A stretch of 8,173 nt of DNA. Source: Pseudomonadota bacterium (lineage in GTDB: Bacteria > Myxococcota > Bradymonadia > UBA4248). The stretch is from the NCBI GenBank assembly GCA_017629415.1, contig JAGBXG010000506.1, forward strand, positions 1 to 8,173. The letters are read 5' to 3'. Shown here piece after piece: positions 1 to 5,292 of the stretch. The stretch's first letter is position 1. Every line of letters begins with the position of its first letter. The notes under the pieces are model-generated. The model was given only the letters and a program-made list of their open reading frames with translations, searched no databases and was not told where the DNA came from. The position numbers and the translations under genes were made by a program.

Positions 1-707
1 AACGCGAGTTCATCTTCTTTGGCGGGAGAACTGCCTGGGAAAAGTGTGGCGTTAGGGGCTAATGCGGCGTTTGTATTGGGCTGTTCGAGGGGAAGGTTTG
101 TCGCATTATTCAATTCGTCGGCGAGGGCATCATCGACCGAAAAATCGAATTTATGGAATCGTTCCGAGAGGTTATCGTTTGGGACGGCATCGATGGGTTT
201 AGGTGGTGTGGCGCCTTGTAGTCCTTGTAAATCGAGCATTTGCGAAGCTTTGCGCATATCGAATGCTTGCGAGCCGCGCATATCGAATGACTGCGAGCCG
301 TGCATATTCATGGCATTGGCATTTTCCATGGCGAACATATCGCTGGCGTGTTCTGCGCTATTTTCGATTTCGTTTGTTTTGACTTTTCGGCGCATGGCCA
401 TGCTTCCTGCGGCATGATTTTGGGTTTGTGTGCCGCCGGTTTGTTCGCAGTAACTGCGGATATCTGCGAGCATGTGGCCGTAATCGAGTTCGTCTTGCGG
501 GGTCAGGGCGTGCATTTGCAGGTAAACGGCGTAATCCTGACTGGTGGCTTTATGGACATCTTTACATAAAAAAGTGCAGAAATCTCTGCAGACTTCTTGA
601 GTTCTGGCCACTTCATACGCTGCCAGATCGCCTCGGTTCATCAGAAATGTGCCGAGTTCATCGACAATGGTTTCGACAAGTGTTTCAAAGGGATCGTTCC
701 AAGCCAT
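1..707 (-). CDS. Unrecognised protein, N-terminal part (3' end outside window)
   Basis: An uninterrupted minus-strand frame runs from ATG at 705-707 to the left edge, giving 235 codons with no stop, so the gene is truncated by the window. The protein starts MAWNDPFETLVETIVDELG. Its first ~90 residues look helical and contain three cysteines (in a segment reading EVCRDFCTFLC) plus many acidic residues. The rest is Met/Asn/Gln/Ala-rich low complexity with a tandem octapeptide (GSQ-S/A-FDMR). I see no signal peptide, membrane segment or catalytic motif, and I do not recognise the family. The start is uncertain: in-frame ATGs also lie at 780-782 and 783-785 with no intervening stop, and none of the three has a clear Shine-Dalgarno. 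I prefer 707 because the residues upstream read less like the rest of the protein. It is transcribed divergently from the DUF4912 gene. That the frame is coding is fairly secure (length, sensible codons); the function is unknown. Confidence 0.72.
   Translation of the reverse strand, partial: MAWNDPFETLVETIVDELGTFLMNRGDLAAYEVARTQEVCRDFCTFLCKDVHKATSQDYAVYLQMHALTPQDELDYGHMLADIRSYCEQTGGTQTQNHAAGSMAMRRKVKTNEIENSAEHASDMFAMENANAMNMHGSQSFDMRGSQAFDMRKASQMLDLQGLQGATPPKPIDAVPNDNLSERFHKFDFSVDDALADELNNATNLPLEQPNTNAALAPNATLFPGSSPAKEDELA
252..309 (-). repeat. 24-bp in-frame tandem repeat
   Basis: Two adjacent 24-bp units (252-275 and 276-299) differ at only two bases, and a third partial unit follows (300-309). 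The unit is a multiple of three and encodes the octapeptide GSQ(S/A)FDMR in the minus-strand gene. Preservation of the frame suggests a recent coding duplication in a flexible segment, a typical site of strain-to-strain copy-number variation. Confidence 0.8.
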
Positions 708-804
708 GGGGATTTTGCCGTATAGAAAAGTGTCTATAAAAAGCGTTGATAAAACAAGGCATTTCTGTCCGATATGAGGCATCATGACAGTGAATATGCA
801 ACAT

Positions 805-835
805 TTTATAGTACCACAAATCCCTTAAAATCCAA
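805..835 (-). promoter_or_regulatory. Weak candidate sigma-70 promoter for the leftward gene
   Basis: On the minus strand TTGGAT (835-830) precedes TATAAA (810-805) with a 19-nt spacer. The -10 is good, while the -35 and its spacing are suboptimal. Transcription would begin near 798, just upstream of the alternative ATGs at 782/785 and about 90 nt before the preferred start at 707. Based on motif resemblance only. Confidence 0.25.
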
Positions 836-881
836 ACTGTTGCCCAAAATTCCGCACGAATTATGGCATGTGAAGTTTTGT

Positions 882-920
882 CATGGCCTATGCATGGGCT
901 TTGCCCAGCATACGGCCATG
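882..920. repeat. Long hairpin A (17-bp stem, triloop)
   Basis: CATGGCC (882-888) pairs with GGCCATG (914-920), TATGC (889-893) with GCATA (908-912), and TGGGC (895-899) with GCCCA (903-907), closed by a TTT loop. The only interruptions are single-base bulges at 894 and 913. There is no T-tract next to the stem, so it is not a standard terminator. It sits two bases from hairpin B. Confidence 0.75.
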
Positions 921-922
921 CC

Positions 923-958
923 GCGGCGGCTATCGGACTTTTGTCCGATACGCGCCGC
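923..958. repeat. Long hairpin B (14-bp stem, TTTT loop)
   Basis: TATCGGAC (931-938) and GTCCGATA (943-950) form a perfect 8-bp stem around TTTT. Beyond a 2x2 internal loop, GCGGCG (923-928) pairs with CGCCGC (953-958). The foot of the stem overlaps the 10-bp direct repeat at 957-966 that borders the neighbouring element. A hairpin of related design (GCCGCTAT arm against ATACGCGGC arm) occurs at 8136-8167 when read on the minus strand. Confidence 0.75.
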
Positions 959-969
959 TTTTGGGTCAC

Positions 970-1042
970 GGTGTACGCAAAGTTCTTTGGGGCTCCGCCC
1001 CAAACCCCGCCAAGGGGCTGAGCCCCTTGGAACCTGCAATGG
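970..1042 (+). repeat. Dispersed GC-rich palindromic repeat, copy 1
   Basis: This 73-bp stretch matches the reverse complement of 7987-8060 at about 62 of 74 columns in my hand alignment, with one gap. It begins GGTGTACGCAAAG and ends CAATGG. It contains two small hairpins: GGGGC-tcc-GCCCC and AAGGGGC-tga-GCCCCTT. It forms the left part of the inverted-repeat element at 967-1173. Confidence 0.82.
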
Positions 1043-1091
1043 ATTTGACGTTTTTGTGAGTTAGCCGGGTAATGATAACACTCGTTTTTTG

Positions 1092-1121
1092 GAAAAATGG
1101 GGACCCGCTCCCCCATTTTTC
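1092..1121. repeat. Perfect 11-bp hairpin inside the element
   Basis: GAAAAATGGGG (1092-1102) and CCCCATTTTTC (1111-1121) are exact reverse complements around an 8-nt loop. The T-run is inside the stem and is followed by CG, so terminator function is possible but not classical. A hairpin of similar shape occurs at a similar distance within repeat copy 2 (7908-7934). Confidence 0.7.
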
Positions 1122-1458
1122 GTTCCCGCGACATACCCCTTCGTAAGTCTTTTGTGACTTTGCGTACGCCGTGGCTTTTGGGTGGGCTTGAGGGTTATCT
1201 TAGGGGGACAGGTATAAAAAATGCGTTTATATTAGACTCAAATGTTTGTGTGTGGTAATTACACCTACATGTGTTCCACGTCGATTTGATGTCGGGAGTA
1301 TGGAACAAAATTCGAAGTCTATGGCATTTATTCCGCGCTGTATGTTAAAATATGAGTTCGGAAGTGAATGAAATTCCTTTTTGAGGAATCTCTTGAATCT
1401 TATTGCTGTTTGTCAGTTTTATGCCGTCAGGCTTCACATTAAACGATAAAATCCGTGT

Positions 1459-1464
1459 AAGGAG
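1459..1464 (+). promoter_or_regulatory. Shine-Dalgarno deciding a GTG start
   Basis: AAGGAG lies 7 nt before GTG at 1472-1474. It is the best ribosome-binding site near this gene, and selects GTG over the in-frame TTG at 1403 and over ATG at 1490, which lacks comparable spacing. Confidence 0.75.
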
Positions 1465-1471
1465 ACATAAC

Positions 1472-2614
1472 GTGGACAAGTCAGATTTGATGTCAAAAAC
1501 GGTAAAGGAGCTGCGCACAGAAGCGGAGCGCCTTGGAGTCAAGCGTTTGAGCGCTTTGAAAAAGAATGAACTTGTCGATGCGATTTTGGCTGCTTTGGCC
1601 GAGCAGGCGGCTCCCAAGGCTGCAGATAAAGGCGACAAGAAAGTGAGCGGCAAGGCTGTGAAGGCAGCTGAAGCTCCGAAAGCAAAGAAAAGTGCGGCCA
1701 AAGCGGAGGCTGATGCCAAGGCTGAGGATTCGGATAAAAAAGCCGCCAAAGTCGAAGATAAGGTTGAAGATAAAGCAGAAGGCAAATCTGCGGCTGACAA
1801 AGCGGGCGATGCAGATAAAAAAGCAGCGGCTAAGAAAAAGCCTGCCAAGAAGGCGGTCAAGTCTGTCAAATCGGGCAAGAGTGCTGATAAAGCGGATGAA
1901 GCTGCTGAACTTGAAGAAGAATTAGAGGAAGAAGCTGCTGACGAAGAGACAGAGGAAGTAGAGGAAACAGAGGAAGCAGAAGCTGTTGAGCCGCCGCCTG
2001 TTGAGCCTGATTCTGTTTATATCGATCGCGGTGCCATTCTTCCCGAATATGTGCCTGGCACGTGTCTTTATGCGCTTGTGCGTGATCCCGGCACATTGTT
2101 TGTGTATTGGAATGCCACTTTTGAAAGTGATCATGGTTGGTTGCTGACAGCTTATGATGCTGCAGGCAATGAACTTCAGTCATTCCGGACACCAGCACGC
2201 CGCAACGGACGTGGTTATTTCCGCATTCCGACGGCTCGTGTGGCTCGCGTGACGCTTTCTATTGTCAATGCGGGCGGTTCCAGTGATGTGAAACTTGAGT
2301 CTAGAATTCGTATTGCAGAGCAGTTAGGTATTGCACAGCCGCGTCCTGCGTATGATGAAAGATGGGTGGATTTTGGCAGTCGTGAAGTCGTCTATGAGGC
2401 ACCCGCCCCCGGACGTGCACCTGCATTTGGTGAAGTCTATCAGAGCATGACAGGCGATGGCATGACAGGCGGCGGTTTTGATCGTTCTGTCGAAGTCCAG
2501 GCTAATCAAGGTGCCTTGATTCCTGGTACATCGCGTTTTGGTGTTCTCGGTGCACCCGGTTCGTCGGATACGCTTGTTGGCAGTTCTGACAGTATCGTTC
2601 GCCGTCGTTCATAG
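1472..2614 (+). CDS. Rho-N/SAP-like + DUF4912 protein, linked to glucan branching enzyme
   Basis: A 380-residue cytoplasmic-looking protein with no signal peptide or membrane segment. Residues ~8-43 (TVKELRTEAERLGVKRLSAL and what follows) resemble the Rho N-terminal/SAP helical fold that often binds nucleic acid. Residues ~45-140 are a Lys/Ala-rich linker reminiscent of histone H1 tails, followed by a strongly acidic Glu-rich block (~141-172) and a Pro hinge (174-179). Residues ~182-285 match DUF4912, including the RDPGTLFVYW segment (204-213). The ~95-residue tail is Gly/Ser-rich and ends in RRRS. DUF4912 has no established activity; a carbohydrate-associated beta-fold is a common suspicion, not shown here. 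The GH57 branching enzyme gene starts 62 nt downstream with no terminator between, so co-transcription is likely. Start chosen at GTG because of the AAGGAG site. Family assignment of the DUF4912 part is confident; the molecular role is unknown. Confidence 0.88.
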   Translation: MDKSDLMSKTVKELRTEAERLGVKRLSALKKNELVDAILAALAEQAAPKAADKGDKKVSGKAVKAAEAPKAKKSAAKAEADAKAEDSDKKAAKVEDKVEDKAEGKSAADKAGDADKKAAAKKKPAKKAVKSVKSGKSADKADEAAELEEELEEEAADEETEEVEETEEAEAVEPPPVEPDSVYIDRGAILPEYVPGTCLYALVRDPGTLFVYWNATFESDHGWLLTAYDAAGNELQSFRTPARRNGRGYFRIPTARVARVTLSIVNAGGSSDVKLESRIRIAEQLGIAQPRPAYDERWVDFGSREVVYEAPAPGRAPAFGEVYQSMTGDGMTGGGFDRSVEVQANQGALIPGTSRFGVLGAPGSSDTLVGSSDSIVRRRS

Positions 2615-2676
2615 GTCTGAGTTTTCATTTCATGCGTCCGGCTTGAGCCGTTCATAGATATAAGGATGACTTTTTT

Positions 2677-4305
2677 ATGAGTTTACAAGGCTATCTCAGC
2701 ATCGTCCTGCATGCGCATCTTCCGTTCATTCGCCACCCTGAGTATCCCGATTTTCTCGAGGAAGATTGGCTTTTTGAAGCCATGACTGAAACATATATTC
2801 CGCTTCTTCGCATGATGCGCAGACTGATGGATGACGGTATTTATTTCAGACTCACGATGAGTTTGACACCGCCGCTTTGTGAAATGCTGGCCGATCCGAT
2901 GTTGCAGGAACGCTATGTGCATCATTTGGAAAGACTTTCAGAGCTTGCAGAAAAACAGCGTATTGCCAAACAGGGGACGCCGTTCCACGATGCTTCTGCA
3001 TCGGCAGCTTATGAGCTTTCTGAAACCAAACGTCTTTTCACCGAGGAATGGAACCGTCAGCTTTTGCCTGTGTTCAAGGGATTCCAGGATGCCGGTGTTC
3101 TTGAAATCATTACTTGTGGCTGTACGCACGGTTTCTTGCCGCTCATGGCCACCGATGAAGGCCGCCGTGCCCAGATCAGCATTGCCGTTAACAACTATCG
3201 CAAACACTTTGGCCGCGCGCCTCGCGGGATTTGGCTCCCCGAATGTGCATTTGTGCCTGGCATTGATGCTATTCTTGCCGAAAACGGCATTCGTTTCTTC
3301 ATTCTTGAATCTCACGGTTTGACCCAGAGCAATCCGCCCTCCAGATATGGTACGAGCCGTCCGATTGTGACGCCCAGCGGTGTTGCGGCTTTCGCGCGAG
3401 ATCTTGAAAGCTCCAGACAAGTTTGGAGCGCTGAAATCGGCTATCCCGGTCATCCCGATTATCGTGAATTTTATCGCGACTGCGGTTTTGATCTGCCTTA
3501 TGCCGAAGTTAAACCTTATCTTCACAGCGATGGTTTGCGCCGCAATACCGGTCTTAAATTCCACCGCATCACCGGCAAAGTGGCACTTGATAGAAAAGAA
3601 CCGTATGTGCCTGCATGGGCCGCAGATCGTGCTGCCGAACATGCTGGAAACTTCCTCTTTAACCGTCAGGCTCAATGCCGTTATCTCAAAGAAGTACTCG
3701 GCACAACGCCGCACATCACTTCGCCTTACGATGCTGAATTGTACGGACACTGGTGGTACGAAGGTCCCCAGTTCCTCGAAATGCTCATGCGCAAAGCCGC
3801 CTGTGATCAGGACGAAATTCGCATGATTACCCCCAGTGAATACCTCGATATTGAGAAAGTACATCAGGAAGTTATGCCTTGTCTCTCCAGCTGGGGTGCC
3901 AATGGTTTCTTCGAAGTTTGGCTGAATGACGGCAACGACTGGATTTATCCGCATCTCCATTGCGCTGAGGAACGCATGGTTGAGCTTACACGCATGTTCC
4001 CCAATGCCGATGGCGATCTTCGCCGCGCCCTGAATCAGGCGGCTCGCGAACTCGTGCTGGCTCAGGCTTCCGACTGGGCATTCATTATCACGACGAATAC
4101 CTCTGTCGAATACGCCGAAAAACGTACGCGCGATCACATCTCAAGATTCAATGGCATCTATCACCAGATCATGGAAAACAGACTTGAAATGAACTGGATT
4201 GCTGAACTTGAATGGAAAGATAATATCTTTGCTGAAATCGATTATCGTGCCTATGCGCCTGTTAACCGCAGAGCACAGGCCGGTGCCGTTTACACTTCAA
4301 ACTAA
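2677..4305 (+). CDS. GH57 1,4-alpha-glucan branching enzyme
   Basis: A 542-residue glycoside hydrolase family 57 protein of the branching-enzyme (TK1436-like, DUF1957-containing) type. It is expected to cut alpha-1,4-glucan chains and rejoin them as alpha-1,6 branches (EC 2.4.1.18) in cytoplasmic glycogen synthesis. Visible family motifs are HAHLPF (12-17), a THGFLP motif (150-155), IWLPECAF (185-192) with the probable nucleophile Glu189, and YDAELYGHWW (351-360) with the probable acid/base Asp352. The C-terminal region has SSWGANGFFEVWL (404-416) and a DWAFI segment (466-470) typical of the DUF1957 helical domain. Length fits the family (about 520-570) and both catalytic residues are present, so the enzyme is probably active. 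ATG at 2677 follows AAGGA (2662-2666) by 10 nt. It is the second gene of a probable pair with the DUF4912 gene and ends just before a strong terminator. An amylase or 4-alpha-glucanotransferase activity is the main alternative within GH57, but the motif set favours branching. Confidence 0.93.
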   Translation: MSLQGYLSIVLHAHLPFIRHPEYPDFLEEDWLFEAMTETYIPLLRMMRRLMDDGIYFRLTMSLTPPLCEMLADPMLQERYVHHLERLSELAEKQRIAKQGTPFHDASASAAYELSETKRLFTEEWNRQLLPVFKGFQDAGVLEIITCGCTHGFLPLMATDEGRRAQISIAVNNYRKHFGRAPRGIWLPECAFVPGIDAILAENGIRFFILESHGLTQSNPPSRYGTSRPIVTPSGVAAFARDLESSRQVWSAEIGYPGHPDYREFYRDCGFDLPYAEVKPYLHSDGLRRNTGLKFHRITGKVALDRKEPYVPAWAADRAAEHAGNFLFNRQAQCRYLKEVLGTTPHITSPYDAELYGHWWYEGPQFLEMLMRKAACDQDEIRMITPSEYLDIEKVHQEVMPCLSSWGANGFFEVWLNDGNDWIYPHLHCAEERMVELTRMFPNADGDLRRALNQAARELVLAQASDWAFIITTNTSVEYAEKRTRDHISRFNGIYHQIMENRLEMNWIAELEWKDNIFAEIDYRAYAPVNRRAQAGAVYTSN

Positions 4306-4312
4306 ATCTTTT

Positions 4313-4348
4313 AAAAAAACAGCGGCCTTAAAAAGCCGCTGTTTTTTT
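4313..4348. terminator. Strong, potentially bidirectional intrinsic terminator
   Basis: A7CAGCGGC (4313-4326) pairs perfectly with GCCGCTGT7 (4335-4348) around an 8-nt loop, a 14-bp stem with A-tract and T-tract flanks. It starts 8 nt after the GH57 stop codon and ends the DUF4912/GH57 transcript. Because the stem is symmetrical it could also stop transcription from the right. Confidence 0.93.
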
Positions 4349-4380
4349 GTAAGGACTCATACGCCATTTCGAGCGGCAAA

Positions 4381-4404
4381 ATACTTTTAAAAATACTTTT
4401 AAAA
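4381..4404 (+). repeat. Perfect 12-bp tandem duplication upstream of dapD
   Basis: ATACTTTTAAAA occurs twice back to back (4381-4392, 4393-4404) in the short spacer between the terminator and the dapD start at 4437. Its AT-richness and position fit a promoter or upstream activating segment for dapD-hrpB, but I cannot assign a clean -35/-10 pair. It could equally be replication slippage in neutral spacer. Confidence 0.6.
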
Positions 4405-4436
4405 CATTTGGAAACTGACTTCATAAGGTTCACGCT

Positions 4437-5288
4437 ATGCTTTCGCAACTTCTCGCGACAATAGAATCGCGTTTGGCATTACATGCCGAAGATAACGCCG
4501 CATCGCTTGATGAAGCACATGCGGCGTTTTTTCATTTTATTCATTTACTGGAATCCGGTCAGGTGCGTTCTGCAAGCCCAGATCCCGATAATCCCGACAT
4601 TTGGCATTGCGATTTGCGCGTTAAGAAATTGATATTGTGCGGTTTCAGACTTGGGCATCTCATCGAATCTCAAAGCCACGAATTTCAGTTTTGCGATAAG
4701 CATAATCTCTGGCCCAATGCACAAAAACTTGTCGAAAAAAAAGTGCGCATTGTGCCCGGCGGCACTACTGTTCGGCCTGGGGCATGTCTTTGTGCCGGTG
4801 TCACCATCATGCCGCCTGCGTATGTCAATATCGGTGCATATATCGGCAAAGGTACCATGATCGATTCACATGCTCTCGTCGGTTCATGTGCGCAAATTGG
4901 ATCCGGATGCCATATCTCTGCAGCAGCACAGATTGGCGGTGTGCTCGAACCCGTGGGGGCACTGCCTGTCATTGTTGAAGACAACTGTTTTGTCGGCGGC
5001 AACTGCGGTATTTATGAAAGCACCCACGTTCATAAAGGGGCTGTTTTGGCTGCCGGGACGATTCTGACACGTTCGACACCGCTTTATGATCTCGTCAATG
5101 AAACCGTTATTCAGCCTGTCGAAGGGATTTTGCATGTGCCTGCCAAAGCCGTTGTCGTTCCAGGAAACCGCGGTTTAAATTCTGCTTTTGCCAAAAAACA
5201 CGGTTTGTCAGCTTACGCACCGCTGATTATCAAATATCGTGATGATAAAACCGATGCTTCTGTCGCACTCGAACAAGCTCTGAGATAA
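4437..5288 (+). CDS. dapD: 2,3,4,5-tetrahydropyridine-2,6-dicarboxylate N-succinyltransferase
   Basis: A 283-residue DapD. It transfers succinyl from succinyl-CoA to tetrahydrodipicolinate, giving N-succinyl-2-amino-6-oxopimelate in the succinylase branch of diaminopimelate/lysine synthesis; it acts in the cytoplasm as a trimer in known homologues. Residues 1-~100 form the N-terminal helical domain. From ~103 (VRIVPGGTTVRPGA) the hexapeptide-repeat left-handed beta-helix runs to ~245. Hallmarks are MPPAYVNIGAYIGKGTMIDS (125-144), with Asp143 aligning to the E. coli catalytic Asp141, VGSCAQIG (148-155), IGGVLEP (166-172) and EDNCFVGGNCGIYE (181-194). The last replaces the enterobacterial GARSE version and resembles variants I recall from non-enterobacterial DapDs. 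Length is close to the usual ~275. ATG 4437 is preceded by ATAAGG, 8 nt away. It begins a new transcript after the terminator at 4348, and hrpB starts 4 nt past its stop. Confidence 0.95.
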   Translation: MLSQLLATIESRLALHAEDNAASLDEAHAAFFHFIHLLESGQVRSASPDPDNPDIWHCDLRVKKLILCGFRLGHLIESQSHEFQFCDKHNLWPNAQKLVEKKVRIVPGGTTVRPGACLCAGVTIMPPAYVNIGAYIGKGTMIDSHALVGSCAQIGSGCHISAAAQIGGVLEPVGALPVIVEDNCFVGGNCGIYESTHVHKGAVLAAGTILTRSTPLYDLVNETVIQPVEGILHVPAKAVVVPGNRGLNSAFAKKHGLSAYAPLIIKYRDDKTDASVALEQALR

Positions 5289-5292
5289 CGCA

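Larger units (their letters stand above)
967..1173. mobile_element. 207-bp MITE-like element with terminal inverted repeats
   Basis: The left end CACGGTGTACGCAAAGT (967-983) is repeated in inverted orientation at the right end (1157-1173) with one mismatch in 17 bases. The element is abutted on both sides by the identical 10-mer GCTTTTGGGT (957-966 and 1174-1183), as a target-site duplication would be. It has no coding capacity. Inside are GGGGC/GCCCC and AAGGGGC/GCCCCTT hairpins and an 11-bp stem (1092-1121). This fits a non-autonomous miniature element. Caution: a related sequence in the second copy of the repeat also contains GGCTTTTGGG shortly after GTACGC, so the direct repeats could belong to the repeat family rather than be a duplicated target. 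No transposase is present to name a family. Confidence 0.45.
708..1471. other. Divergent intergenic region with hairpins and a mobile-like element
   Basis: This 764-nt stretch lies between the starts of two divergent genes. From left to right it holds an AT-rich part (about 720-870) that could carry the leftward promoter, two long hairpins (882-920, 923-958), a compact inverted-repeat element (967-1173), and about 290 nt (1184-1471) leading to the DUF4912 gene. In that last part I see only a small hairpin (ATTCCT 1373-1378 / AGGAAT 1384-1389) and no convincing -35/-10 pair. Open frames across the region (for example on both strands between 774 and 1134) pass through the palindromes and show no ribosome-binding site or recognisable protein, so I treat the region as non-coding. 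Confidence 0.7.

Noticed and set aside
19..417. 132-codon plus-strand frame at the left end
   Set aside because: It is antisense to the minus-strand gene, which has an open frame across the whole 707 nt and includes an in-frame octapeptide repeat; the plus frame is a shadow.
685..1134. 149-codon minus-strand frame and the opposing frame 774-1064
   Set aside because: Both cross the hairpins and the inverted-repeat element, have no Shine-Dalgarno and give no protein-like sequence. The first also overlaps the start of the better-supported gene at 707 in another frame.
1322..1337. Sigma-54-like promoter upstream of the DUF4912 gene
   Set aside because: TGGCAT plus GC at the -12 position has the right spacing, but the -12 box is otherwise poor (CCGCG against TTGCW), and no enhancer or regulator context supports it.
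1345..1878. 177-codon minus-strand frame over the Lys/Glu-rich linker
   Set aside because: Low-complexity Lys/Ala/Glu codons leave the antisense strand free of stops; the Ala/Leu/Ser-rich product is an artefact.
2639..2650. Hairpin CGGC-ttga-GCCG between the DUF4912 and GH57 genes as a terminator
   Set aside because: The stem is only 4 bp with no T-tract after it, so it gives no reason to split the two genes into separate transcripts.
2938..4137. Long (399-codon) minus-strand frame inside the GH57 gene
   Set aside because: The plus strand here encodes all GH57 motifs, including both catalytic residues. The antisense frame has no recognisable domain and is a by-product of codon bias.
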